A DNA stretch of 64,000 nt from Prorocentrum cordatum. Lineage: Eukaryota > Sar > Dinophyceae > Prorocentrales > Prorocentraceae. The stretch's first letter is position 1, and the number at the start of each line of letters is the position of its first letter. The stretch is taken from NCBI GenBank assembly GCA_963575745.1, contig CAUYUJ010016488.1, forward strand, positions 62,001 to 126,000, given 5' to 3'. A program made the position numbers and the translations under genes. The notes under the pieces were generated by a model, which worked only from the letters and a program-made list of their open reading frames with translations, had not been told where the DNA came from and ran no database searches. Below, piece by piece: positions 10,433-19,350 of this stretch.

Positions 10433-10860
10433 GCCGCCCCCGAAGGCAGCAGTCCAAGAGGCCCGCCGAGGCCAGGGGCGGGGAAGGGAGGAACGACATT
10501 CGAGCAGGGGATCGGCTGCAGAATTGATTTGCCCCAGGCCTGGTTTCCTCGTCGGATCCACGGATACATGCTTCGAGTTCCAAATCGATGTGCGAACACC
10601 CTACGCATTTGTCGTAAATTCGATGGGGAGAATGAATTTGGGGGTAAACAAATTCTGTAGTCGATCCTCTACTCGAACAATGGGGGACGTCGTTCTGGAC
10701 GGCCTCAAGCCGAGTTCGCTCCCAGACCTCACCTCGGGCGAAAATCCCACCTCTTGGTATTGAAAGGACCTCGGGCCGAGAAGGGAGGCGACCTACAGGG
10801 CCCCTGGATAGGGCGCCGGGAGGGAGGGGCCGATGATAGAAGAAGCGAAAGCCACATAAA
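10433..10860. other. no gene recognised
   Basis: Mixed DNA with no protein family recognised. Two phrases ending in AATTTG...CAAATTCTG lie at 10500-10660, but no clear element. Confidence 0.4.
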
Positions 10861-10863
10861 CAT

Positions 10864-11011
10864 AAACTTTTGACGCTCCGCGCGGATGTCTTGGGTATGC
10901 GCCTGGACCCCCCTCCCTGGCGCGCGGAGCGCGCCGGGGGCGGCGTCGAAGGCGCCGCCAGGGGGGCCCAGGCGCGGATCCGAGAAATCCGCGCGGAGCG
11001 CCAACAGTTTG
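10864..11011. repeat. introner-like element, family B copy 1
   Basis: A ~148-bp near-palindrome. Its terminal repeat reads AAACTTTTGACGCTCCGCG on one side and its complement (CGCGGAGCGCCAACAGTTT) on the other. The centre is GGCGCGCGGAGCG...GCCGGGGGCGGCG. Other copies: 14533-14672, 17845-17985 (inside a MAP kinase intron) and 55522-55680. Confidence 0.8.
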
Positions 11012-11254
11012 TGATTATGTTTTTGGTTGGCTCTCCTTCGAGATGCTCAAAAGGAGGATGAAGGAGCAGGAAGGGGGATCGAGGACCTGAGGGTGACGGT
11101 CGAGGATCTGAAGCTCAGAGCGTGTGCTCGGCGAGATCTGCCTGGCTGGCCTCGGTCGGGGGCCTTTGTCGGCGGCCCCGCGGCGGGGACGCGGCAGGGA
11201 GCAGTGTGGCCCGGCTCGTCCCTGCAGCGATGGCGGGGGGTCGAGGCCGACGTG

Positions 11255-11460
11255 CTCTTTGTCTCTCTCTCTCTCTGTCTCTCTCTCTCTCTCTCTTTTT
11301 CTCTCTCTCTCTCTCTTTTTTTTGTTATTTTTCTCTCTTTCTCTCTCTCAAGGTAGGAGGAGGAGGAGGAGGAGGAGGAGGAGGAGGAGGAGGAGGAGGA
11401 GGAGGAGAGAGAGGAGAGAGAAAGAGTCTCTCTCTCTCTCTCTCTCCCCCCTCTCTCTCT
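11255..11460 (+). repeat. (TC)n and (GGA)n low-complexity block
   Basis: (TC)n at 11260-11352, then (GGA)n at 11354-11406, then (TC)n at 11430-11462. Purine and pyrimidine tracts swap strand within 200 bp. Confidence 0.9.
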
Positions 11461-12120
11461 CGTCTACGGCAGGTGATCACGCAGCCAATTCGGCCGAAAG
11501 CGCTTGAACTCTGCCTGAAATAGCCTGCCTCGGCCTCGCTTGCTGCTGCACGTGCGCAGGAGGCCTGATGACCCCAAGCCGGCCGCAAAAAACACTTGGG
11601 GCGGCTTGCTGGAGTCTGCTGGCTCAGCGCCGCGCAGCATAGCGCGATTAACTGAAGGGGCCGAGTTTTGGGCTCTGGGCTCATCGCCCTAGACGACGCC
11701 CGTCGCGCTCAGGCGTCGTCTCCCATGCCCCTCGGCATGAAAGAGCGCGTCTCCCGCGTCAACGGCTCAACATCCTCTCTGTCTTGACGAGGGCCCGCCT
11801 TGCGTCGTACGGCCCGCAGCAACGTGCACAAGTGCAAAGTCGGACGCGCACCCAGGTGGCAAGCGGAGTGTGCGGGTCATCTCGGAAGGCTCCAACGGCC
11901 TCCAGTCTTCTGGGCAGCTTTCTGATCGGGAACGCACTGGCACAGGTCAATCCAAACCAGGGCCAATCGGGCCCTGAAGGATCCTGCAGGATCCTGCACG
12001 GTAGCCCAGGTCAGCGCAGCCCTGGCTCTGCAGGATCCTGCAAGGTCCGGCGCTCTGGCTGACCCCCGCTTGCTCTGACCCCCGCCTCTTGAGCCCCGAC
12101 TCAGACGGCCTTCGTCCTTC
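11461..12120. other. no gene; GCAGGATCCTGCA repeats
   Basis: The palindrome-rich phrase GCAGGATCCTGCA occurs at 11980-12045 (three partial copies). No protein family identified. Confidence 0.45.
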
Positions 12121-12440
12121 TTGAAGGGAAACTGGGACACACAAAAATACACACAAATAAAAAGATTCCCCATATTTTCCTATATTTTCTGGGTTTCTGT
12201 CTCCCCCCCCCCACTTCCCATATTTTCCATATTTTCCTGGGAGGCGACGATTAATTGTGTCTGTGTGTTTTTTTCCCTCCTGACTTCTGACAAGCTTCCT
12301 GGGCCTTCTCCGAAGCCACGGGAGGGCTTCTGGGGAGGCCATGGGGGGTGCCTTCCGCGAGAAGCCCCGCCGCCCTCCGAGGAGGACCGACCCCTCTCCG
12401 GACGACTGCGCACACACTTTCGGAGCTCCACGCGGACTTC
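12121..12440. other. CATATTTTCC repeats, no gene
   Basis: ATATTTTCC recurs four times between 12167 and 12237, an AT-rich patch unlike its GC-rich neighbours. No gene recognised. Confidence 0.45.
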
Positions 12441-12445
12441 TGGGC

Positions 12446-12575
12446 TCCTCCTCCTCCTCCTCCTCCTCCTCCTCCTCCTCCTCCTCCTCCTCCTCCTCCT
12501 CCTCCTCCTCCCTCCTCCCTCCCAATCCCTCCGCCTCCTCCTCCTCCTCCTCCTCCTCCTCCTCCTCCTCCTCAA
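12446..12575 (+). repeat. (TCC)n arrays
   Basis: Two pure TCC runs (12446-12510 and 12534-12573) separated by a short CCTCCCTCCCAATCC spacer. Confidence 0.95.
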
Positions 12576-13000
12576 CGACCCCACCCGGCCTACGGCCCCA
12601 CGGGGCTCATCGTGTACCAACAACTCTGGCGTGGGCCTTGGCGCGGCATGCGCTACGGCTCCCGCCGGGCCGCAGCGCAGCACGGGGGGCCGTAGGTCGC
12701 AGGTGGGGTGGTGTTGGTCGACCAGGGGCGGCGCCAGGGCCGCCGCCAACGGAGGAGCAGGAGGCCGAGGACAGGCCGCTGCCAGAGACGAGCCCGCGCG
12801 CAAGCGCGCCGCCCAGCGCCAGAAGTCCAGCGAGAAGGTACCGAAGGAGGAGATGGAGGGGCTCGGCCGCATGGGACTCAACGAGACCCAGCAGGCTGTG
12901 CCGATCCCGATGAAGCTGATCCTCAGTGACACTACAGCGCCGATGCACGGAAGCGCCATGCGGCCCTCCGAAGGTTCACTGTTCGTGCCCGTCTCTTAGA
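12576..13000 (+). other. possible exon of an unknown gene
   Basis: A plus-strand frame after the TCC array reads non-repetitive protein, including EEMEGLGRMGLNETQQAVPI and ILSDTTAPMHGSAMR, and ends with a stop at 12999. The composition is protein-like, but no family is recognised. It could be a terminal exon preceded by a pyrimidine-rich acceptor tract. Low confidence. Confidence 0.3.
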
Positions 13001-13007
13001 AATTCAA

Positions 13008-13170
13008 GAATCCACCCCCGTGATGACCTCCCCGACCCGCGAACTCGTTCAGTACACGCGCCCACAGAAGAGATCGAACAGGTCAGGGGCTGCTCAGTAA
13101 ACGCCCAAGGCCGTACAATAAGCGCCAGTTGTCCGGTCCGGGTGTTTTTTCCCCCCTCGAGCTCTGCTCT
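13008..13170. repeat. short dispersed element, family F copy 1
   Basis: AGAATCCACCCC...GAACAGG...GGGGCTG...AGTAAACGCCCA...GGTCCGGGTGTTTTTTCC. The same ordered blocks occur at 20262-20412 and 53537-53720. Confidence 0.75.
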
Positions 13171-13429
13171 TCGGATCCCCCCTCGGCGCGCCGCCGATCA
13201 CGAATTTGGCGGCCACTCGCTGCAGCGTGTCCGCCGCGCCGCAGCTCACATTGAGCAGGGGCCGACCGTCCCGGCAGGCCTACAGGCCTACCACGACAGT
13301 CTTGGAATCCCACAGAGTTCCAAGAAGACAAGTAATGTTCTCTTAACAGAAGCCCGACGTACTCAAACAGGGCAGTCTCGGCCAGGCCATACACGTTCTG
13401 AGAACATCTCGTGCAAACCACCAAGCAAC

Positions 13430-15049
13430 TTATTCTAGCATTCCTTGGTGGGCCGATCGGCAAGCCAAGACGCGTCGCCACTGCTTGATCACATGCCGTG
13501 CCTTAGGTCGGGCATGTCCTCCTACAGGCGGATCTTGGGCGAAGCATTGAAAATAGTAATACACTCCACAATAATTCAAATTAGTTGAAATCGTTCCCAG
13601 AAGATTTAAACCCAACAAATAATGATAATAATATTTCTCCTGTAGAGGGACATGCCCGACTTAAGCCTACACGACAATTGAGTGAAATACTTCCCTGTCC
13701 TGGGGCGCTGTCCACTCCGCAATCGATGTAACCTACCTCTGGCCATGCACACGTGTACGCCAGTGCGCACAGCTTGGCACCGAGCCTGTGCCACCACCGC
13801 GTCTCGGCGACGAGCGAGGGGGAAAAATGAGAAAGAGAAAGCATTCTCAGGAGGCTCGAAGTTCCCCAGCCTTCTGAGAAGTTGTCTAAACCTTTCCCAG
13901 AGACGCAGAAAGCTCCTCGGAAGGCGCGAAGGCTTCTGAGAAGTCCCGCCGCCTTCTGAGAAGGCCTTCCCCTTCTCACTGCCCCCCCTCGCTCGCCGCC
14001 GAGCCTCCCCGGGGAGGAAGAGCACGATACCAAAACCGCCACGGTGAGAGCACGGTTTCGACTGTAAGGGATCCAGGTTCTGGAGGCCGGTGGAACCCCA
14101 GACGTGGATTGGCAACGGGTACCACCGCCGCCCGCATTCGATCAGGAATCCTCCAGTGCCCGAAGCCTGCTGGGCACGCTCCTGGGCGAACCCCCCACCG
14201 TACTCCACGGACCTCACTGGGGTGCGTTCTGACCAGGACCTCAAGGCGAATCCAACCGGTGCTTGTTCGCATTTGGGATGCTGCTGTCATTTACGGTACT
14301 GGTCAGTCTCTGCCGCGCATCAGCACGGAGTGCGCGGGCTACTCGAGAATCCAGCCGTGGTGACGAGGGCAGCGCCGCGGCAATGGCATCTTGCTCCTCC
14401 CCGGGATCCCTGGGCCTATGCCCCCTGGGCCTACTACTTGCCCCCCCAACGGCGCCTCGCGTCACGGACTATCGCCGCCCCCGGGCTCTCGAGGTCCTTC
14501 TGGAGGGATGAAACAAAACTGCCAAGACGTAACCTTTTTCGGAGGACCGCGCGGTTGTCTCTGGCGGGTCGGCGCTGGGCGCGAAGCGCACGCCAAGGGC
14601 GGCGCCGGAGGCGCCGCCAGGGGGCGTCCAACGCCGCTCCAAGAGATCCGCGCGGGCCTCCGAGGAATTATCTTGCCACCGCTCGGGCGTCCATTCCCAT
14701 GCACTTTTCGTTTCCGTGCGGGTCTTTTTCGGGGGCCAGATGATCCAGGATGCTCCTCGAGGGTCCTCGCCGAGGAAACAATCCACACGTCCCAGCGACG
14801 CCAGATTATTAGGGCAGCCGAATTATCGGAGATAGACCTGGTCCAGGTGAGGCCCTGTTTGGTGTCCTCACATGCGATCCGGGTAAACTCTGGAACCGCT
14901 TGAGCTGGAAGAACTCCTGCTTCAGGGGAATACTGGACGGTATCTACGCGGGGTAGACTGTGATCCGGGAGATCTCGAATCGAGTACAATTTGGGACAAC
15001 CCCAGCGCGAAAATGGGAGGACCGAGTCAGGAGTTATCCCTGACCGCAC
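13430..15049 (-). CDS. hypothetical gene split by introner-like elements
   Basis: Four protein-like minus-strand blocks are separated by complete introner-like elements whose ends supply plausible splice sites. Block 1 is 14801-15049 (reads YSPEAGVLPAQAVPEFTRIA); then C1 and B2. Block 2 is ~14010-14260 (reads GGFLIECGRRWYPLPIHVWG in one frame); then D1. Block 3 is 13675-13801 (RWWHRLGAKLCALAYTCAW); then A1. Block 4 is 13430-13500 (HVIKQWRRVLACRSAHQGML, then stop). The exon set is inferred from element boundaries; no protein family is recognised, and the joining frames were not proven. Confidence 0.35.
13502..13666 (-). repeat. introner-like element, family A copy 1
   Basis: 165 bp. Left end TTAGGTCGGGCATGTCCTCC; right end is its inverse (GGGACATGCCCGACTTAAG). 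AT-rich middle with AATAGTAATA. On the minus strand a GC donor (GTAG then GCTTAAGTCGGG) and an acceptor (CCTAAG) fall at the ends. A clean target-site duplication is not visible here, unlike in the other copies. Confidence 0.85.
13802..14003 (-). repeat. introner-like element, family D copy 1
   Basis: ~200 bp. Ends are CTCGGCGACGAGCGAGGGGG and the inverse CCCCCTCGCTCGCCGCCGAG. Internal repeats of CTTCTGAGAAG type. On the minus strand the acceptor would be CTCGTCGCCGAG. Related copies at 16080-16281 and 26300-26484. Confidence 0.8.
14533..14672 (-). repeat. introner-like element, family B copy 2
   Basis: ~140 bp with inverted ends TTTTTCGGAGGACCGCGCGG and CCGCGCGGGCCTCCGAGGAA. Centre GGGCGGCGCCGGAGGCGCCG. 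It is immediately followed by family C copy 1, so the two form one compound intron. Confidence 0.8.
14680..14800 (-). repeat. introner-like element, family C copy 1
   Basis: ~120 bp. Ends CGCTCGGGCGTCCATTCCC and CACACGTCCCAGCG. Internal GATGCTCCTCGAGGGTCCTCG is shared with copies at 17347 and 19838. Minus-strand donor CTG then GCGTCGC; acceptor GGTGGCAAG. Confidence 0.8.
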
Positions 15050-15356
15050 CCTCTTGGATCACCGCGGTGGCTGCTAAGGGAAGGGTTATCAGTGGATGCA
15101 AAGGTGGCTTATACATGGTCGAACCTATCTTATGAGTGGGATCGGAATGCCCTATATGGCTTAGGGGGGTAAGGATCTGGGCTAAGTCGGCTTCGTACAC
15201 TTAGCGGACTTAGCGAGCCCACCCAAGCCACTGAGGACACGTGCAGCCCACCTATATGATCCAGGCTTGGCCAGATCTCACCCCCCCTTGGCACCTACTT
15301 GTAGCCCTCCACCCCCCGAATTGGCAACGCCCGAAGCTGCCCTGATAACTCGGGGC

Positions 15357-15517
15357 TTCTACAGTCGGACTCGATTGGACAGAACGCGCGAGAGGACACA
15401 AGACCCTTTTCGAGGGCCACATTGCCACAGGAATGTCGGAGGCATGGGCCGCGAGACACAGAACACAAGGGTATCCTTGATTTGGCAGGGTCGACCTACT
15501 CCGGGCCGACTGTAGAC
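15357..15517 (-). repeat. introner-like element, family H copy 1
   Basis: 161 bp with inverted ends CTACAGTCGGAC and GGCCGACTGTAG. On the minus strand it begins GTCTACAGTCGG (GT donor after ...AACATG) and ends CCGACTGTAG (AG acceptor). The terminal repeat itself therefore carries both splice sites. Copies at 27020-27206 and 54679-54873. Confidence 0.75.
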
Positions 15518-15775
15518 CATGTTTCTGCACCCTCTTCTTCGTCGACCTTCGCCGCTGAAATGCCCAGCTTGGCCGAGCCCGCCGCCGCAGCCGCCGTGGC
15601 AGGCGCTGCAGCCGAGCGGGGCCCCGCGGCAAGCGGAGCGCCCGCGCCGCAGCAGTCCAGCAGCGCGCGCCGGAAGCGCCCCGCGTCGTAGGGCCTCGGT
15701 TTCCCATGCGCGTCGAAGCAGAGGTCCCCATCGAAGTCCCAGTCCTGAGGCAGAGAACGAGGACGACGAGGACGA
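15518..15775 (-). CDS. probable MAP kinase C-terminal exon
   Basis: Reads PQDWDFDGDLCFDAHGKPRP then YDAGRFRRALLDCCGAG. The acidic F/W-D-F-D segment and following helix resemble the region after the MAPK kinase core. It follows a sense-direction (TCC)n run and ends at the GT donor of family H copy 1. Assignment to this gene rests on order and strand. Confidence 0.5.
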
Positions 15776-18700
15776 GGAGGAGGAGGAGGAGGAGGAGGAG
15801 GAGGAGGAAGAGGAGGGGGCAGAGGAGGGGGCAGAGGAGGAGGAGGAGGAGGAGGAGGAGGAGGAGGAGGAGGACGGGCAACGAGCAAGGGTGACGTTCT
15901 GGGTCTGAGGTTCGAGGCCTGGGGTTATCGGAAGTTTTCGGCGGTACTCGGCGGCTGTCCAGCCTGGGGGGTATCTCCAGCAGCCGCGCTTCGCCGAAAG
16001 CGCTCCGGGGGTGCCCTGATCGTCCCGAGCGGCCGCTGGAGGCCCGAGTGATGGCCCGAACACCATCGAGATCGCGGGACTCGGCGGCGAGCAAGGCGGG
16101 GAAGTAAGAAGGAGAAGGCCTTCCAAGAAGGCTCGGAAGTCCCCCAGCCTTCTGAGAAGTTTTCGGAGCCGTCCCCGAAGACACAAAAAAACCTCTCAGA
16201 AGGCGCGAGGGCTTCTGAGAAGTCCCGCAGCCGTCTGAGAAGGCCTTCTCCTTCTCATTTCCCCCCCTCGCTCGCCGCCGACTGGATCAGGGGGAAACGT
16301 CGGCCTGGCATCGGCGATACGGCGCCGATAGATTGGCGATAGGCTTTCGATGGCGACTCCGCACCGCCTGGCGGGGGGGCTGTCGGGCTCCAGTCGACAA
16401 TCAATGGGCGATTGGGGGTCGATGCATCTCCCCCGAGCCTATCCCCCCTAACGTTACCCCTGAAATCCATCGGCGGCACGTCGAGGGCCGCCACGACGTT
16501 GGGGTCGGTGTCCGCGCTGAAGGACTCGAGGTAGGGGTGCAACACGGCGTCCTCGACCTGGATCCTCCTGGATGGGCTGAACCGCAGGGTCTGCACGAGC
16601 AGGTCCGCGGCGTCGGTCTCCAAGCCGAGGGTGTGCAGAACCTTCTGGAAGGCCTCGCTGGTGGACTTGCTGTTGCACTCCTGGACGAATTTCCAGGATG
16701 GGCTCGCCCTCGGGATCCAATCCATCTCTTCTGTGGGCTGGCTACCGATGACGCCCACGATCTTCCTGACCTGATCCAGCGTGTCCTTGCCCCGGAACAC
16801 CGTCTTCGACGTGAGCATTTCCCCGAGGATGCATCCGGCGGACCACATGTCCACGGCGTAGGTGTAGCTCGTCGCCGTGAGCACGATCTCTGGGGCCCTG
16901 TAGTAGCGGGTCACCACGTACTCCGTCAGGACTTCCTCGACGCTGTCGTCCTCTCCGGCGTCGATGGCGCGGGCGAGTCCGAAATCGGCGATCTTAGCGA
17001 TACCGTTCGCCTTGACGAGCACGTTGCCAGGCTTCATGTCCCTGTGTACGACGTTCGCTGTGCGGAGGCACAGCAGGCCCAGCATCATCTGGTACATGAT
17101 GCTCTTCGCCTGGCATTAGGTCGGGCCTGTCCCCCGACAGGGAGAGTTTGGGCGAAACATCAAACAAATCCCCACAAGCATGCTCCCCAAATCCTCGAAA
17201 ATAGTCAACAAAATCATCCACCGACTATTTCTTTACCATGTTTGCAGATTCCCCGGTGGAGGGACAGGCCCGACTCAAGCCTGGCAGCTGGGCAGAGCGG
17301 GCCCCCCGTGGATCAGCTTGTGCAGGTCGCTGTCCTGGAGCTGGCCATCGCTCGGACGTCCATTCCCTGTGTTTTTTTCGGTTTCGTGCGTGGTTTTTTC
17401 GCCAAATGATCAAAGATGCTCCTCGATGGTCCTCGCCGAAGGAAAAATGCACACGTCCGAGCGATACCAAGGGAGGAGCCAAAACCAGACACAAGCGAGA
17501 CCCGTCTGGACGAGCGCGTTCGCCTGCTCGCGAGGTGCCCAGCGGTCGGAAGAGGTAGGCGGAAACATGAAGCAGGAAGGCGGATAGAGTAGGTTCGGTC
17601 CGGGCCCGCCCAGAGAGCAACAACACGCAGCAAAAGCAGATCGACTCTTGAAGTAGGAAGGCGCTTGAAGTAGATTGGGCTCTGGGAATCCCAAAAAACT
17701 GACTTTCAACGACCGATGGGAACTACTCGCAAATGGCCTGGATCCCCCGCGGGGGATCTACGATAAATCACGTCAGGGCAGACACGTGTTTTTCTCACGT
17801 TTGCGAGTAGGCACTGTGCAAGTAGTGGGACGCGCTCGGTGACTGCCAGAGATCCGCCCGGATGTCTTGGATTAGCGCTGGGCCCCCTGGCGCGCAGAGC
17901 GCGACAGGGGCGGTGCCAGAGGTGCTGCCCAGGAGGGCCCAGCGCCGCTGCGAGAAATCCGCGCGGCGCTCCGAAAGTGTCTGGTCGTGAATGTTTGCTT
18001 TGTTTCGATGTCCATCAGCTCGAGGCAGAGGTACGTGTCCGTGAAGTCGGGGCCGTCCACGTGGAGCCCGTGGAGGCCGAGGATGTTCGGGTGGCGGAGG
18101 TGCTGCAGCAGCTTCACTTCCCGAAGGGTCCTGAGCGCCACCACGGGGTGGCCGAGCACCCTCTCGACCTCGGGGGGGGGAACGACACGGGGGGAGCCAG
18201 GTCAGCAGGGGAAGCATAGAACTTTAGGTGGCGATGCATCGCCGATGGATCGGCGATGTGCTCCCGATGGCGAATCCGAACCGTGCTGGGCGGGATGGGC
18301 TGCCGAGCCCCTGTCGGCGTTGAGTGGGCGATTGGGGGTCGATGCATCCCCCCCTAAGCCTATCCCCCCCTAACGCTGCCCCTCGTTTTCGGGTAGCTCG
18401 GCTCCCCTGCGGCCGTTCCGGACGATCCGCGCACCCCCGGACCGCTCTCGGCGAGGCGCAGCTGCTGGAAAGCATCGCGAGGCTGAAAAACCGTCGAGAA
18501 CCTCGTTGCGTGATTTCCGACCCCGACCCAAACCACCGGGTCTGATTCATGTCGCCACGGCGGTCGCTTCGGCCATACATCGGGTCAAGGTGTTTGTCAA
18601 AGAGTGGCGTGCCCCTTCCCACCCTCTCCCGCTCTGCGATGTAGACGTGGCCCATACTTCACTGTGGAGCGACAGAGTCTTGTGAACTAGCGCCCGAAAC

Positions 18701-18915
18701 CGACGAAAACGTCCAAGGAGGAGGAGGAGGAGGAGGAGGAGGAGGAGGAGGAGGAGGAGGAGGAGCCCGCAGCCCGAAACCTTCTTCACGGCGCAGCGCT
18801 CGCCGCGGCCGGCCCGGAAGGCGGCCACGGAGGCGTAGGCGCCAGCGCCGAGCGGGCCGATGGCCTCCCAGGGCTCCGGCACCGCGAACCTCTGGCTCGA
18901 GGCAAGCAGGCTCCG
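15518..18915 (-). CDS. TEY-type MAP kinase gene, split by introner-like elements
   Basis: A CMGC-group protein kinase on the minus strand, assembled by eye from five exons: 18772-18915, 18013-18169, 17281-17340, 16458-17109 and ~15518-15775. Together they give the glycine loop LGAGAYASV, the ATP-site Lys in CAVKK, the helix-C Glu in TLREVKLL, the hinge LCLELM, DSDLHKLI, HRDMKPGN, DFGLAR, the dual-phosphorylation TEY in LTEYVVTRYYRAPE, and a MAPK-type FRGKDTLDQ. The TEY loop is the ERK-type activation motif, so the product should be a cytosolic/nuclear Ser/Thr kinase switched on by a MAPKK. Introns hold elements of families A, B, C, R, D and S, and a family H element follows the last exon listed. 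The first exon's upstream start, the exact ends of the exon 1/2 junction and the C-terminus are uncertain. Confidence 0.75.
15776..15875 (+). repeat. (GGA)n array in MAP kinase intron
   Basis: GGA triplets with two GGGGGCAGA interruptions. In the sense (minus) direction this is (TCC)n directly upstream of the last exon, where a polypyrimidine tract is expected. Confidence 0.9.
15905..16079 (-). repeat. dispersed intronic element, family S copy 1
   Basis: The stretch around CGGGGGTGCCCTGATCGTCC and CTCCAGCAGCCGCGCTTCGC matches the reverse complement of 18386-18545. The two copies lie in different introns of the same kinase gene, in opposite orientation. Confidence 0.65.
16080..16281 (-). repeat. 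introner-like element, family D copy 2
   Basis: ~200 bp. Ends CTCGGCGGCGAGCAAGGCGG and CCCCCCTCGCTCGCCGCCGA, inverted. Sense-strand acceptor CTTGCTCGCCGCCGAG. It abuts family S on one side and family R on the other, giving a compound intron. Confidence 0.8.
16283..16457 (-). repeat. introner-like element, family R copy 1
   Basis: ~175 bp. The sense strand begins GTAACGTTAGGGGGGATAGG directly after exon 4 and ends CCCCTGATCCAG. The phrase GGGCGATTGGGGGTCGATGC is shared with copy 2 at 18222-18385. Confidence 0.7.
16458..17109 (-). CDS. MAP kinase exon 4 (catalytic core)
   Basis: About 217 codons from AKSIMYQMML to DVPPMDFRG. Contains HRDMKPGN (catalytic loop), DFGLAR (Mg binding), LTEYVVTRYYRAPE (activation loop and substrate pocket), DMWSAGCILGEML and the MAPK-insert-like FRGKDTLDQVRKIVG. 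The acceptor is the duplicated target site at the end of family A copy 2. The donor is the first bases of family R copy 1 (GTAACGTTAGG). Confidence 0.85.
17115..17280 (-). repeat. introner-like element, family A copy 2, inside MAP kinase
   Basis: 166 bp, inverted ends TTAGGTCGGGCCTGTCCCCC and GAGGGACAGGCCCGACTCAA, flanked by an 8-bp direct repeat GCCTGGCA. On the sense strand the intron runs from a GC donor (CCAG then GCTTGAG) to an acceptor TGCCAG that lies in the duplicated target site. It interrupts the kinase between the DLH helix and helix E. Confidence 0.9.
17281..17340 (-). CDS. MAP kinase exon 3 (60-bp micro-exon)
   Basis: Twenty residues, LQDSDLHKLIHGGPALPSCQ, supply the missing DLH...I segment between the hinge and helix E. 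The exon sits exactly between the acceptor end of family C copy 2 (GATGGCCAG) and the donor end of family A copy 2 (GCTTGAGTC). Its reading frame joins both neighbouring exons. Confidence 0.75.
17347..17466 (-). repeat. introner-like element, family C copy 2, inside MAP kinase
   Basis: ~120 bp. Inverted ends ATCGCTCGGACGTCCATTC and GCACACGTCCGAGCGAT. Sense donor G then GTATCGCTCGG; acceptor GAGCGATGGCCAG, immediately followed by the kinase micro-exon. Confidence 0.85.
17467..17844. other. intronic DNA of the MAP kinase gene
   Basis: Lies between family C copy 2 and family B copy 3. Contains direct repeats of GGCGGAA and AGTAGGTTCGG/AGTAGATTGGG. No exon was recognised, and the intron here may have grown by repeated insertion. 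Confidence 0.4.
17845..17985 (-). repeat. introner-like element, family B copy 3, inside MAP kinase
   Basis: ~140 bp near-palindrome: AGAGATCCGCCCGGATGTC and inverse GAAATCCGCGCGGCGCTCC; centre GGCGCGCAGAGCGCGACAGG. It lies just downstream of kinase exon 2. Confidence 0.8.
18013..18169 (-). CDS. MAP kinase exon 2 (helix C to hinge)
   Basis: Reads VERVLGHPVVALRTLREVKL, LQHLRHPNILGLHGL and TDTYLCLELM. The helix-C Glu (LREVKLL) and hinge (LELM) align with MAPKs. Acceptor CCCCGAG at 18170. The donor after CTGATG is not a standard GT; a family B element follows ~30 bp downstream. Confidence 0.75.
18222..18385 (-). repeat. introner-like element, family R copy 2, in MAP kinase intron 1
   Basis: Shares GATTGGGGGTCGATGCATC and CCTATCCCCCCCTAACG with copy 1. 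Sense donor would be GCAGCGTTAGG (GC type), where copy 1 has GTAACGTTAGG. It also carries GGCGATGCATCGCC palindromes. Confidence 0.7.
18386..18545 (+). repeat. dispersed intronic element, family S copy 2 (inverted)
   Basis: Matches the reverse complement of 15905-16079 around GGACGATCCGCGCACCCCCG. It sits next to family R copy 2. Confidence 0.65.
18718..18763 (+). repeat. (GGA)n array in MAP kinase intron 1
   Basis: About 15 perfect GGA triplets just downstream of exon 1, (TCC)n on the sense strand. Confidence 0.9.
18772..18915 (-). CDS. MAP kinase exon 1 (ATP-binding loop)
   Basis: Reads QRFAVPEPWEAIGPLGAGAY then ASVAAFRAGRGERCAVKKVS. This is the glycine-rich loop (G-A-G-A-Y) and the conserved Lys of subdomain II. 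It ends at a (TCC)n run in the sense direction. The upstream coding start was not identified; a GC donor near 18772 is likely. Confidence 0.7.
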
Positions 18916-19261
18916 AGGGAAGCGGGTCCTGCGATTTTTTCTCCCGTGGTTGGAAGTCCCTCTGGGCCCTCCTCGATGGTGAGGCTTCGGGTGGCGCACA
19001 AACGGCCTCAACACCCTGGCGTCGCCTCTGGCGGCGCCCCTGCGCGCGCCGCGCCCCAGGCGTGGAGTGCTGAGACAGCCACGTGCTACCAGGGGGGGCC
19101 TGTTGAGGTCAGCTGGGACGTCTCGGTGTCCCTGTTGAGGCCAGCCGGAACTACCTGCGGGGTTGCCTGTGCATAACCCGAAGCCTTACCACTCAACGGG
19201 CCCCGGGATTGTCTTCGGGACGACCGAAGCGGGTACGGAAAGAGCGGGGACGAATACTGAC
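18916..19261. other. upstream of MAP kinase exon 1; no gene resolved
   Basis: Likely contains the missing 5' end of the kinase gene, but no start codon or leader acceptor could be assigned. The phrase GTTGAGG(T/C)C(A/C)GC(T/C)GG occurs twice at 19100-19150. Confidence 0.35.
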
Positions 19262-19350
19262 AACAATTCCTGTCCACGTTGAACAAGGCTCGCTGTCGGT
19301 GTCGCCGCGGTCGTTGCCGGTGGGGACCACAAGTCGCCTGCCCAACAACG
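19262..19350 (-). repeat. short dispersed element, family G copy 2 (inverted)
   Basis: AACAAGGCTCGCTGTCGGTG and CGCCTGCCCAACAACGGCTG are the reverse complement of blocks in copies 1 and 3. Confidence 0.55.

Noticed and set aside
9917-10583. Extension of the RT ORF to 1,188 aa through the GGA array and the minisatellite
   Set aside because: The added residues come only from (TCC)n and 12-bp repeats, and the spliced-leader relic marks the start of the gene-derived sequence.
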